DNA from: a virus
Direction: 5' to 3' (one strand)
Length of the DNA: 64,000 nucleotides
IMG/VR virus record: IMGVR_UViG_3300042350_002797
Coordinates: 1 to 64,000 of that record
Of the stretch, positions 1 to 5,677 are shown one piece after another. How positions within the stretch are numbered: position 1 is the stretch's first letter; each line of letters begins with the position of its first letter. The notes below the pieces were generated by a model. The model searched no databases and was not told where the DNA came from. It worked only from the letters and a program-made list of their open reading frames with translations. Both the position numbers and the translations under genes were made by a program.

Positions 1-123
1 TACAGAACCCTACCGTTGAAATTGTACGGACCTTCTAGCCCAGGGTGTGGACAATATGCGTGACAACTATGGTCCACGCCCTGGGCTAGAAGGTCCGTAC
101 AATTTCAACGGTAGGGTTCTGTA
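1..123. repeat. Near-perfect 50-bp inverted repeat at the window edge
   Basis: Bases 1-50 are the reverse complement of 74-123 with one mismatch (position 46), around a 23-nt spacer. The right arm lies inside an open reading frame and reads as normal coding sequence, while the left arm adds nothing plausible. The simplest explanation is a fold-back chimera or assembly artefact at a contig end. A true hairpin terminus is the less likely alternative. Confidence 0.9.
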
Positions 124-220
124 CTACGATCCAAAGGAAGGCCAGTACTATGACCCACGCACAGACTTCTACGTCAGCCACTCAGAGTACTTCGAGATGG
201 TAGGCTTTATTGTAAAATAA
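56..220 (+). CDS. Small phage protein, probably 5'-truncated
   Basis: The frame is open from 20 to a TAA at 218-220, and the first ATG at 56 gives 54 aa. The product is rich in Tyr, Pro and Gly (for example YYDPKEGQYYDPRTDFY) and has no recognised domain. The ATG has no convincing ribosome binding site and sits at the junction of the terminal inverted repeat, so the true N-terminus may be missing. The next gene follows after 9 nt, suggesting one early operon. Function unknown. Confidence 0.5.
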   Translation: MRDNYGPRPGLEGPYNFNGRVLYYDPKEGQYYDPRTDFYVSHSEYFEMVGFIVK

Positions 221-229
221 GGAGTAAAT

Positions 230-403
230 ATGAACTACGCACCGCGACCTTACTATCGTGTAAGCATGAACCGCAAGCGTCAGATCATTGATGCCTGCGT
301 GGACGAGTTGCACAATCAGCAACTGGATATGATTGACGCTGCTGTAGAGTACAGTGATATGCGACAAGCTCGCGAAATTATTGATTATATAAGACAACTA
401 TGA
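230..403 (+). CDS. Small hypothetical protein (57 aa)
   Basis: ATG at 230 is preceded by an AAGGAG site at about 219-224. The 57-aa product begins MNYAPRPYYRVSMNRKRQI and is mostly predicted helix with many charged residues. No membrane segment or cysteine motif is seen. Its stop overlaps the next start (ATGA at 400-403). Not recognised beyond being a typical short early phage protein. Confidence 0.65.
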   Translation: MNYAPRPYYRVSMNRKRQIIDACVDELHNQQLDMIDAAVEYSDMRQAREIIDYIRQL

Positions 404-468
404 CACCTAACACACCTAGATTCCCCGGCGACCCAGCAGACTACGACTTGCCTCCACACACGGACTAG
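400..468 (+). CDS. Possible 22-aa micropeptide
   Basis: ATG at 400 overlaps the previous stop (ATGA), and a TAG ends the frame at 466-468. The 22 residues are Pro- and Asp-rich (ends DYDLPPHTD). It is included because overlap coupling is the rule in this phage, but at this length it could be chance. Confidence 0.35.
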   Translation: MTPNTPRFPGDPADYDLPPHTD

Positions 469-470
469 TT

Positions 471-578
471 ATGAATATAACAACCACAGATGCCATAGCC
501 CTGGCCCTACTAATTGTTATAGGAATGTTAACTTTAGTCTACTTGGGCTGGCAGATAGCAGCTCTCTTTTTTGGTTGA
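471..578 (+). CDS. Single-span membrane micropeptide (35 aa)
   Basis: ATG at 471, TGA at 576-578. After a short polar N-terminus the peptide is a hydrophobic segment of about 25 residues (LALLIVIGMLTLVYLGWQI), so it is probably an inner-membrane protein. It is one of four small membrane-type proteins in this early module (also 990, 1178, 1727). The stop lies inside the -35 box of the next promoter. Function unknown; early phage membrane peptides often affect host envelope or superinfection, but nothing here shows that. Confidence 0.5.
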   Translation: MNITTTDAIALALLIVIGMLTLVYLGWQIAALFFG

Positions 579-603
579 CAAGTCCACGCTCTGGTGCTAT
601 ACT
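575..603 (+). promoter_or_regulatory. Early sigma70-type promoter
   Basis: TTGACA at 575-580, exactly 17 nt, then TATACT at 598-603. It overlaps the end of the preceding micropeptide gene and drives the zinc-binding protein at 636, whose leader carries GGAGCGAA at 624-631. Confidence 0.85.
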
Positions 604-635
604 ATAGACATAGTAAACAGTAAGGAGCGAAACAA

Positions 636-923
636 ATGCAAAAACATACTTGTCCGGAATGTAACGGATCAACACGTAAACCCTATAACCTAGACCCTAG
701 CTGGAAACGGGTCATTGCTGGCTACGATGCTGCAACAGATACACTACCCTGCCATAACTGCGGTTCACAGTATATGTTCGGCCGTGCTACAGGCTTAGTG
801 GGTCTGAACAGACTGGGCGTACCCTGTACACACATCTACAAAGGTCAGAACGCAGGACGCTGCTTGACAGAGTACACCTGCATCCACTGCGATGATAGAT
901 ATCAAATTGATTCTGGGGATTAA
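636..923 (+). CDS. Zinc-ribbon-like small protein (95 aa)
   Basis: The 95-aa product carries paired cysteines: C6/C9 (CPEC), C39/C42 (CHNC), C64 with C76, and C82/C85 (CIHC). This pattern suggests two zinc-binding knuckles or ribbons, as in DnaJ-type and other small phage zinc proteins. No catalytic motif is visible. Start at 636 is supported by a strong site (AAGGAGCGAA) 5 nt upstream and by its own promoter at 575-603. A DNA-, RNA- or protein-binding role early in infection is an inference. Confidence 0.8.
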   Translation: MQKHTCPECNGSTRKPYNLDPSWKRVIAGYDAATDTLPCHNCGSQYMFGRATGLVGLNRLGVPCTHIYKGQNAGRCLTEYTCIHCDDRYQIDSGD

Positions 924-930
924 AAAGCGG

Positions 931-959
931 TTGACAATTGGATTGTTTGGTGTTATTAT
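931..959 (+). promoter_or_regulatory. Early sigma70-type promoter
   Basis: TTGACA at 931-936, 17-nt spacer, TATTAT at 954-959. The downstream leader (ATACACATACTG then AAGGAGCG) is nearly the same as at 1691-1725, so the promoter-leader unit is duplicated within the early module. Confidence 0.85.
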
Positions 960-989
960 ATACACATACTGAAACATAAGGAGCGTGAA

Positions 990-1178
990 ATGACTGATAC
1001 TAAATTCTACAAAATGATGGGCGTACTGCAACTGCTCATCGCTTTTATTAACTTCTACGTGGCCTTCGGGGCATTGAATACCCTGGCTGTGCTGAACATT
1101 GCTGTGGCTGTTATCTGTACTATGGCTGGCGTGTTCTGCACAGTGTTGGCAGCTAAACTTTTTGGAGCACTAGACTAA
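990..1178 (+). CDS. Small membrane protein (62 aa)
   Basis: ATG at 990 follows AAGGAGCG at 978-985. The 62-aa product has two hydrophobic stretches, roughly residues 8-29 and 33-58, separated by a short Asn/Thr turn, so it is likely a two-span inner-membrane hairpin. The stop overlaps the next start (TAATG at 1176-1180), implying coupled translation with the 41-aa membrane peptide. Not recognised. Confidence 0.7.
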   Translation: MTDTKFYKMMGVLQLLIAFINFYVAFGALNTLAVLNIAVAVICTMAGVFCTVLAAKLFGALD

Positions 1179-1303
1179 TGGGCAAGTTCATACTGGGAGT
1201 AGTAGTAACCTTGGCAGTACTGTACCCAGCTGTGACCAAATACTATTTTGGCAATGCTGTGGACACTACTAATGCTGTGGTTAAAGGCGTAATGGAGAAG
1301 TAA
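1178..1303 (+). CDS. Membrane or exported micropeptide (41 aa)
   Basis: ATG at 1178 overlaps the previous stop. Residues 4-20 (FILGVVVTLAVLYPAVT) form one hydrophobic segment after MGK, followed by a short polar tail ending VMEK. This is a single-span membrane peptide or an uncleaved signal anchor. The next ATG starts 2 nt after its stop. Function unknown. Confidence 0.6.
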   Translation: MGKFILGVVVTLAVLYPAVTKYYFGNAVDTTNAVVKGVMEK

Positions 1304-1304
1304 C

Positions 1305-1685
1305 ATGGACAAAGATACTATGAAGGCCCTACGCGAAGTCGATGTCAACGAACTGTTCGAAGAGTTCGACGCTCAGGGCTATGCTATTGACTGTATCAAC
1401 GGCAACCTAATTCTAGATTACCCCTATGGCAATCAGGACTATTGCACTGGGATCCTAGAGGGAGCAGGCTTTTACAATATCTCTAACGATGAACTAGAAG
1501 CCTGTGAAGCGGGTATACGTGCTAGTTTACAAAGTGTTAACTATCAGCTAGAGCGAATGGATCTAGGCCTAGAAGTAGTCCAGTTAGACCTTACAGACAC
1601 TACCAGCTGGATGATCGTACCCGCAGGTGCTAGCCCAAAAAAGATTGTAAAATCAATCATAAAACGGTTGACAGAAACAGCATAA
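1305..1685 (+). CDS. Hypothetical acidic protein (126 aa)
   Basis: Starts ATG at 1305, one base after the preceding TAA. The 126-aa product is acidic in its first 100 residues (MDKDTMKALREVDVNELFEE) and ends in a Lys-rich helix (KKIVKSIIKRLTETA). No known motif was recognised. Its 3' end contains the -35 box of the next early promoter (1668-1673), a compact arrangement repeated through this module. Confidence 0.7.
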   Translation: MDKDTMKALREVDVNELFEEFDAQGYAIDCINGNLILDYPYGNQDYCTGILEGAGFYNISNDELEACEAGIRASLQSVNYQLERMDLGLEVVQLDLTDTTSWMIVPAGASPKKIVKSIIKRLTETA

Positions 1686-1696
1686 GACTGTATTAT
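1668..1696 (+). promoter_or_regulatory. Early sigma70-type promoter
   Basis: TTGACA at 1668-1673, 17-nt spacer, TATTAT at 1691-1696. It overlaps the end of the 126-aa gene and drives the small membrane protein at 1727, whose GGAGCGAA site is at 1718-1725. Confidence 0.85.
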
Positions 1697-1726
1697 ATAC
1701 ACATACTGTTAAACAAAGGAGCGAAG

Positions 1727-1861
1727 ATGTACACTAAATTTATTATCCGTTTGATTGATGCGATCCCAACACCTACTCCTGAGCAGGGTGATCGTTGGGT
1801 CACATACACTTGTATCTTTGGGTTTGGTTTTATTCTTGGTATGTTGGTAACTGGAGGCTAA
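1727..1861 (+). CDS. Small membrane protein (44 aa)
   Basis: ATG at 1727 lies 1 nt after GGAGCGAA and downstream of the promoter at 1668-1696. The 44-aa product has an amphipathic N-terminus, a polar loop (TPTPEQGDRW), and a hydrophobic C-terminal segment (CIFGFGFILGMLVTG). A longer frame-shifted ORF starting at 1795 overlaps it but has no ribosome site, so this frame is preferred. Function unknown. Confidence 0.65.
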   Translation: MYTKFIIRLIDAIPTPTPEQGDRWVTYTCIFGFGFILGMLVTGG

Positions 1862-1863
1862 TC

Positions 1864-2058
1864 ATGCGTACATATGAAAATGTTGTTGAAATCGTAGCAA
1901 ACACACTGAGCCGTGCAGCACTAGGCGGCCCATTTGGATTCTATCTGTCAGATGCACAAATTGCCTACATCTACGGCAAGGACCGTGAAGTAGTAGAGAT
2001 GGACATTCAAATGGCCAAAGATATTGCTAATAAGAGATTGACAGACAGCTTTATCTAA
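1864..2058 (+). CDS. Hypothetical protein (64 aa)
   Basis: ATG at 1864 is preceded by GGAGG at 1853-1857, a better start than the upstream in-frame ATG at 1795 that would overlap the 44-aa gene. The product begins MRTYENVVEIVANTLSRAA, is largely helical and has no recognised domain. Its end contains the -35 box of the promoter at 2038. Confidence 0.65.
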   Translation: MRTYENVVEIVANTLSRAALGGPFGFYLSDAQIAYIYGKDREVVEMDIQMAKDIANKRLTDSFI

Positions 2059-2066
2059 GTTATAAT
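2038..2066 (+). promoter_or_regulatory. Perfect-consensus early promoter
   Basis: TTGACA at 2038-2043, 17-nt spacer, TATAAT at 2061-2066. This is the strongest promoter in the window and drives the AAA+ ATPase. The predicted transcript begins at about 2072-2074, the base of the hairpin at 2072-2095. Confidence 0.9.
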
Positions 2067-2071
2067 ATACA

Positions 2072-2095
2072 CTACACACTAGCAATAGTGTGTAG
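2072..2095 (+). promoter_or_regulatory. 5'-terminal hairpin in the ATPase leader
   Basis: CTACACACTA (2072-2081) pairs perfectly with TAGTGTGTAG (2086-2095) around a GCAA tetraloop, which is a GNRA loop. It lies about 6 nt after the -10 box, so the mRNA would begin with it. Such 5' hairpins can protect mRNA from decay; that role is inferred. The sequence is not a terminator, as no T run follows. Confidence 0.75.
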
Positions 2096-2130
2096 CAATA
2101 TTACACACTTATCAACAGAGCGGAGCTGAA

Positions 2131-2961
2131 ATGAAACATACAATGAACTTTGAAATCCCTAAGCTGAACAAGTCTGTACAAGAAACAGACGAGCAGATCA
2201 AAGAGCGACTGCGTGAGCGTTTTGAGATACTGAACGACATGACCCGTGCTGTAAAGAAGGGTGATGTACGTGCTATGATTGTAACGGGTCCGCCAGGCGT
2301 GGGCAAGAGCTTTGGTGTAGAAGAAGTACTAAGCAAACACGACCTAATGGCCACAGTGGCTAACAACAGCAAGCTTAAGAAGTATGAAGTAGTCAAAGGC
2401 GCTATGAGTGCGCTGGGTCTGTACTCAAAGTTATACGAGTACAAGGACGCTAAGAGTATCCTAGTGTTTGATGACTGCGATAGTGTATTGCAAGATGAAC
2501 TAAGCCTTAACATTCTAAAGGCTGCACTAGACAGTTCTAAGAAGCGTACCATACACTGGAACACTGACAGCAGACTGTTACGTGACCAGGGCGCACCTAA
2601 TAGCTTTGAGTTCAAGGGCGGTGCTATCTTTATCACTAACATTAAGTTTGAGAATGTACGTAGTAAGAAGCTACAGGATCACCTAGCAGCATTAGAGTCA
2701 CGCTGCCACTACTTGGATCTGACTATTGATACAGAGCGCGAGAAGATGCTGCGTATTGAACAGATCATAGAAGACGGCATGCTGTTAGAGTATGAGTTTA
2801 GTCAAGAAGAACAAGCTGAGCTAATCAGCTTTATAGACAACAACAAGAAGAAACTACGCGAACTGTCACTGCGTACAGTACTTAAGATAGCGGACTTGCG
2901 TAAGAGCTTTCCCTATAAGTGGCAAAGTGTAGCAGAGGTTACTTGTATGCGTCGCGGTTGA
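2131..2961 (+). CDS. AAA+ family ATPase
   Basis: 276-aa ATPase. Walker A is GPPGVGKS at residues 53-60, Walker B is LVFDDCD at 111-117, a sensor-1 Asn follows in IFITN (about 170), and a candidate arginine finger is R191. The fold is that of an AAA+ ATPase with a short helical C-terminal domain. The start at 2131 follows CGGAG. Similar ATPases occur among early genes of marine T4-like phages; the substrate is not known. It is not the gp44 clamp loader by context. A trailing RNA with two TTCGCTCCC boxes lies directly after its stop. Confidence 0.85.
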   Translation: MKHTMNFEIPKLNKSVQETDEQIKERLRERFEILNDMTRAVKKGDVRAMIVTGPPGVGKSFGVEEVLSKHDLMATVANNSKLKKYEVVKGAMSALGLYSKLYEYKDAKSILVFDDCDSVLQDELSLNILKAALDSSKKRTIHWNTDSRLLRDQGAPNSFEFKGGAIFITNIKFENVRSKKLQDHLAALESRCHYLDLTIDTEREKMLRIEQIIEDGMLLEYEFSQEEQAELISFIDNNKKKLRELSLRTVLKIADLRKSFPYKWQSVAEVTCMRRG

Positions 2962-3008
2962 TTCGCTCCCAACCAGCATACTAGGTAAGGGCCAAGGTGG
3001 CCCACTTG

Positions 3009-3051
3009 ATCCCCAGTGTCCGATTCGCTCCCGGCTCTGGGGATTTTTTTT
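3009..3051 (+). terminator. Intrinsic terminator of the early module
   Basis: ATCCCCAG (3009-3016) pairs with CTGGGGAT (3037-3044), followed by a run of eight T. The 20-nt loop contains TTCGCTCCC (3024-3032), complementary to the GGAGCGAA ribosome sites of the early genes. Confidence 0.8.
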
Positions 3052-3169
3052 CATCGAGAGATTGAGAAAAAGATTTCGAAAAGATCGGGGGTCGGGGCTT
3101 TATTATTTTGATTTTTTGTTGTTTTTTTGCAACACGTACCGATGCAAAATCACCACCTTGAAAGGAAAT

Positions 3170-3250
3170 AGTAGCTATTTAAAAATTTTCGCAGCTGCCA
3201 AAAACTAACCCCTAGGTACCCGTTTAGTAGCTGTAAAAAATTTTCGCAGC
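3170..3250. repeat. Two imperfect direct repeats, about 25 bp
   Basis: 3170-3195 and 3226-3250 share AGTAGCT then a short A-rich run then AATTTTCGCAGC, differing by an indel and a few bases. They are 30 nt apart, and the intervening sequence contains overlapping CCTAGG and GGTACC palindromes. Position at the switch between opposing gene blocks suggests a regulatory or replication-related site; nothing proves it. Confidence 0.7.
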
Positions 3251-3278
3251 ACTATTTTTTTATTGTGCAGATACTCTT

Positions 3279-3926
3279 TTACAAGTATCCTGGTCGAACC
3301 ATTGATCGGAAAAATTCACGTTTATGACTAGATTCTTCGCCCCATTCTTTACTAGTTAAATCCTGTATACTAATCTGATTCTCTATGTCCGGAAAGTAGT
3401 TATAAGGTAAAGGGTCTAACGAAAGAGTTAATGTTATTCTTGGTGTAGGGTTATCTTCTGCAAATTCCACACTATGTATTTCCATTGGCCTAATCAAAGT
3501 AGCATCTGTAATTTCACATCGAGTTTGTTCAACTAAATCGTCACGATTATAAGGGTAATATTTCAAGCCATTAGGCAGCATAATTCCACCTTGGTCAACA
3601 TATTCTGGTTTAGGTTCCCAAAATGTAGTCCATGTATTTGCAGTGTTCAATATAGGTATATTAACTCTTATGGGTATCACTGTGCTATCTTTGTGTGGAC
3701 TACCATGTGTGTTATTTTTCATAAAATAAGCACTGACCATAATCACCTTCATATCTAGATGATCAAATGCAGTCAATATTTCTGGAACTGCATCTGTGAA
3801 TTCTTGCCATTTGAAAATGTGAAATGTACTATTATATCTATCTTTAGTTTTACTTATAAATTCTCTAGTTTTAGTCTGTATAGCTTCTAAGTGTTGTACA
3901 GTAATTTTATGCCAATATTTTTTCAT
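3279..3926 (-). CDS. 2OG-Fe(II) oxygenase-like protein (215 aa)
   Basis: The pattern of a double-stranded beta-helix 2-oxoglutarate/Fe(II) dioxygenase is visible: HxD at H78-D80 (SPHKDS), a distal His in MEIHSV (H151), and an Arg about 12 residues later (PRITLTLS, R163) for 2OG binding. Family members hydroxylate proteins or small molecules. Many marine T4-like phages carry several; substrates are mostly unknown. The gene is the last on the minus-strand run, 39 nt after the 52-aa gene and with a late box at 3960-3967. A second family member lies at 13605. Confidence 0.65.
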   Translation of the reverse strand: MKKYWHKITVQHLEAIQTKTREFISKTKDRYNSTFHIFKWQEFTDAVPEILTAFDHLDMKVIMVSAYFMKNNTHGSPHKDSTVIPIRVNIPILNTANTWTTFWEPKPEYVDQGGIMLPNGLKYYPYNRDDLVEQTRCEITDATLIRPMEIHSVEFAEDNPTPRITLTLSLDPLPYNYFPDIENQISIQDLTSKEWGEESSHKREFFRSMVRPGYL

Positions 3927-3959
3927 ATTTCTACTTCTTTCTTTGATTTAATATACGCA

Positions 3960-3967
3960 TATTTATT
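3960..3967 (-). promoter_or_regulatory. T4-type late promoter box
   Basis: AATAAATA read on the minus strand, 33 nt before the start of the oxygenase-like gene at 3926. The leader contains a GAAG-type weak ribosome site. It overlaps the stop of the 52-aa gene. Confidence 0.6.
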
Positions 3968-4121
3968 CCTTAATTCTACACACTGCTTGTATTTGCAATT
4001 CTCTATGATGTATAATGACCTTACGTACTTCTTCGCAAGCAGCATGAGTAGTATACTCATGTTCCCAAGCACGCCATTCACCATCGGCTATGACCAATAC
4101 CCACAGTATCCATACTGTCAT
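3963..4121 (-). CDS. Small protein with N-terminal hydrophobic segment (52 aa)
   Basis: ATG at 4121 overlaps the stop of the upstream gene (TAATG). A longer in-frame start at 4163 would overlap that gene by 43 nt and is less likely. The N-terminus MTVWILWVLVIADGEW is a short hydrophobic segment, followed by a polar domain with two cysteines (HAACEE and QAVCRIKE) that could form a disulfide if exported. Function unknown; paired with the 86-aa gene. Confidence 0.6.
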   Translation of the reverse strand: MTVWILWVLVIADGEWRAWEHEYTTHAACEEVRKVIIHHRELQIQAVCRIKE

Positions 4122-4381
4122 TAGTAGAACTCTGCACCTGGACGATATCCACGCTGCTCCCATTCGCCCAATTTACGGTCATTCCAATATATAAGAAAAT
4201 CGTCTCTACTTTCAAAATATTTTTGGAATTCTTCTGTGATACTTAGACAACTCCACATGTCTTGTCCGCCCAATTCGCCTTTCATGAATTCAGTATCGCA
4301 GTGCCAATACAGTACTTCCAGTTCTTCTCTAGGCAGTTCAGCAGCGTTCAGTGCCACTGTAAGTATAAGTGTTTTGAGCAT
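4121..4381 (-). CDS. Small, possibly exported protein (86 aa)
   Basis: Starts ATG at 4381 after AAGGAG, downstream of a late box at 4402-4409. The N-terminus MLKTLILTVALNAAELP resembles a short signal sequence. The remainder is acidic and Trp/Tyr-rich with two Cys (YWHCD, WSCLS). Coupled by stop/start overlap to the 52-aa protein, which also has a hydrophobic N-terminus, so the two may work together at the envelope. Unknown function. Confidence 0.6.
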   Translation of the reverse strand: MLKTLILTVALNAAELPREELEVLYWHCDTEFMKGELGGQDMWSCLSITEEFQKYFESRDDFLIYWNDRKLGEWEQRGYRPGAEFY

Positions 4382-4401
4382 GGTTGTGCTCCTTAAATTG
4401 T

Positions 4402-4409
4402 TATTTATG
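4402..4409 (-). promoter_or_regulatory. T4-type late promoter box
   Basis: CATAAATA on the minus strand, 20 nt before the ATG at 4381. Unlike many late boxes here, it leaves room for a leader with an AAGGAG site. Confidence 0.65.
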
Positions 4410-4482
4410 GGTTGTTAAAAATCTTTTGCGGCTGCGCTGACGCTTCGCGTTAGAGTATCTAGCGCGGTTGCCCTGCAGGTAT

Positions 4483-5337
4483 TCACGCTGGACTGTCTTG
4501 ATCTTTCTGGTCTAGTTTGCGCTTTAACAATGTGCCTAGACCAGTTTTTTTCTTTGGAGTATCCGCAGGTGGTGCAGGCGGCATCATTTTATTAGTACGT
4601 GGTCCAGATTTAATCTCATCATAATCAGGAATACTAGCACCGCCATCACTAATTGGATCCATCAAGACCAGTTGTGGTCCTACACTACTGCCACGCACAC
4701 GTATATTGTTCACGTGCAGATCCACATTCCAGTCTGGGTTTTCCTGTATAATTTTATCAATCAACAACAGTGCTTCTTTAAGTTGATCATCACGTATGTT
4801 TGTGTAGTTACTGCGTTCTACAGCACGATTAATTTGATTGGATATTTCTCTCCATACTGCATATGATTTGTTAGTAGTTCCTTCTAGATAACGCATATTG
4901 AATTCGTCGTTGAACAAACGTTCGTACATGCCAATAAGTGTTCTAGCTGGAAAGCTATCGCCCTGCTGTAGTTTTTCTATACGATAACGTGGACGTTGAT
5001 TACCCTTAGGATCTTGTGTAATGTCTATGTTATAGACCTGTGGAAAGAATGGATTGTGATAGCCCTGCTGTTTTAAGTCACGTATTTCCATAACGTACTT
5101 ATAGTAAGCATCTTTATCCAGTTTAGCAGTAAGATGTGGTTTCTTAATAAATTCGTGTGGATCGCGGGGATTAGTTTGTCCGCCACTGTACCAGCCTGGT
5201 TGTACGCCTTTGTTAAGTTCGCTGTCATTGTCGCGTTCTTGTTTGTCTTTAAGGGCATCAAAGTCAAAGCTAGGTTTACGATATCTTATCTTTTGATCAG
5301 TAGTATCGTATTCTTGTAGTATTTCTATAATTCGCAT
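4483..5337 (-). CDS. Kinase-fold-like protein with capsid-targeting-like N-terminus
   Basis: 284 aa. Protein-kinase-like landmarks appear in order: a Gly-containing loop (YSGGQ, about 50-54) and Lys pair (HEFIKKP, 65-66), a helix with E84, the hinge-like RYRIEKL (118-123), a catalytic-loop-like DLHVNN (D206, H208, N211), and a metal-Asp-like LVLMDP (D227). The spacing resembles APH/RIO-type kinases. The first residues, MRIIEILQE, resemble T4 capsid-targeting sequences (Alt begins MELITELFDE) that are cleaved in the prohead. The tail is Pro/Lys-rich. ATG at 5337 sits 5 nt from a late box. Kinase activity is inferred from motifs only; it may be a pseudokinase. Confidence 0.55.
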   Translation of the reverse strand: MRIIEILQEYDTTDQKIRYRKPSFDFDALKDKQERDNDSELNKGVQPGWYSGGQTNPRDPHEFIKKPHLTAKLDKDAYYKYVMEIRDLKQQGYHNPFFPQVYNIDITQDPKGNQRPRYRIEKLQQGDSFPARTLIGMYERLFNDEFNMRYLEGTTNKSYAVWREISNQINRAVERSNYTNIRDDQLKEALLLIDKIIQENPDWNVDLHVNNIRVRGSSVGPQLVLMDPISDGGASIPDYDEIKSGPRTNKMMPPAPPADTPKKKTGLGTLLKRKLDQKDQDSPA

Positions 5338-5342
5338 GTGTA

Positions 5343-5350
5343 TATTTAAT
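5343..5350 (-). promoter_or_regulatory. Late box 5 nt before the kinase-fold gene start
   Basis: ATTAAATA on the minus strand, then TACAC, then ATG at 5337. With T4 geometry, transcription would start on the A of the ATG. It overlaps the stop codon of the 30-aa membrane peptide. Confidence 0.5.
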
Positions 5351-5438
5351 CGTGATTACCGTAATCTGTATTTTTTAACATAACGACTATAACTGCTATC
5401 ACTATAAGTAGGAGAAATAAATTTATTAGATCAAACAT
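5346..5438 (-). CDS. Single-span membrane micropeptide (30 aa)
   Basis: ATG at 5438 overlaps the TAA of the 79-aa gene (TAATG) and the frame ends in TAA at 5346-5348. The sequence MFDLINLFLLLIVIAVIVVM is almost wholly hydrophobic, followed by a polar tail ending GNHD. A coupled start and a clean membrane segment make it credible despite its size. Function unknown. Confidence 0.55.
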   Translation of the reverse strand: MFDLINLFLLLIVIAVIVVMLKNTDYGNHD

Positions 5439-5677
5439 TATTTTAGTCCTTTTTTTCTGTTAGATTCTGCTATACCTGACTGTATCATTTTTTTAAACAT
5501 TAATACTACACGACTTTTTTCTTTTTCGCTGAGTATTTTTACTAGTGTAAGTTTATCGTCATAGCTTTTGGCATTGTCCAGGAATTCAGCCGGTACTGCC
5601 AATTTAGGCTTTTTCTTAGCCATTTCTTTCTTCATATTAGCTAGGGCCTTGTCAGGGTCGTCGTTATCAGTAGTCAT
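5438..5677 (-). CDS. Conserved-type small phage protein (79 aa)
   Basis: 79-aa, Lys-rich, helical. It has an N-terminal disordered acidic-basic segment (MTTDNDDPDKALANMKKEM) and a C-terminal helical domain beginning YDDKLTLVKILSEKEKSRV. It resembles a short hypothetical protein found in T4-like cyanophages. No catalytic motif. It lies between the TM-anchored 259-aa protein and a membrane micropeptide in one operon. Confidence 0.65.
   Translation of the reverse strand: MTTDNDDPDKALANMKKEMAKKKPKLAVPAEFLDNAKSYDDKLTLVKILSEKEKSRVVLMFKKMIQSGIAESNRKKGLK

Larger units (their letters stand above)
2962..3278. other. Convergent intergenic region without genes (317 nt)
   Basis: This lies between the end of the plus-strand early module and the end of the minus-strand block. 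It holds, in order, a TTCGCTCCC box (2962-2970), a small hairpin (2989-3003), a terminator (3009-3051) with a second TTCGCTCCC in its loop, a T-rich stretch, and two imperfect direct repeats (3170-3250). No open frame here looks coding, and no tRNA was seen. Confidence 0.8.

Noticed and set aside
1795-1863. Longer start of the 64-aa gene at 1795 (87 aa)
   Set aside because: It overlaps the 44-aa membrane gene that has a strong ribosome site and promoter; the ATG at 1864 has its own GGAGG.
2866-3054. Minus-strand ORF of 62 aa across the terminator
   Set aside because: It runs through the terminator hairpin and into the ATPase gene, and the product shows no coding character.
4410-4482. Possible terminator after the kinase-fold gene
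   Set aside because: A stem CTAACGC/GCGTCAG has a mismatch and a poor T run, so it is not listed.
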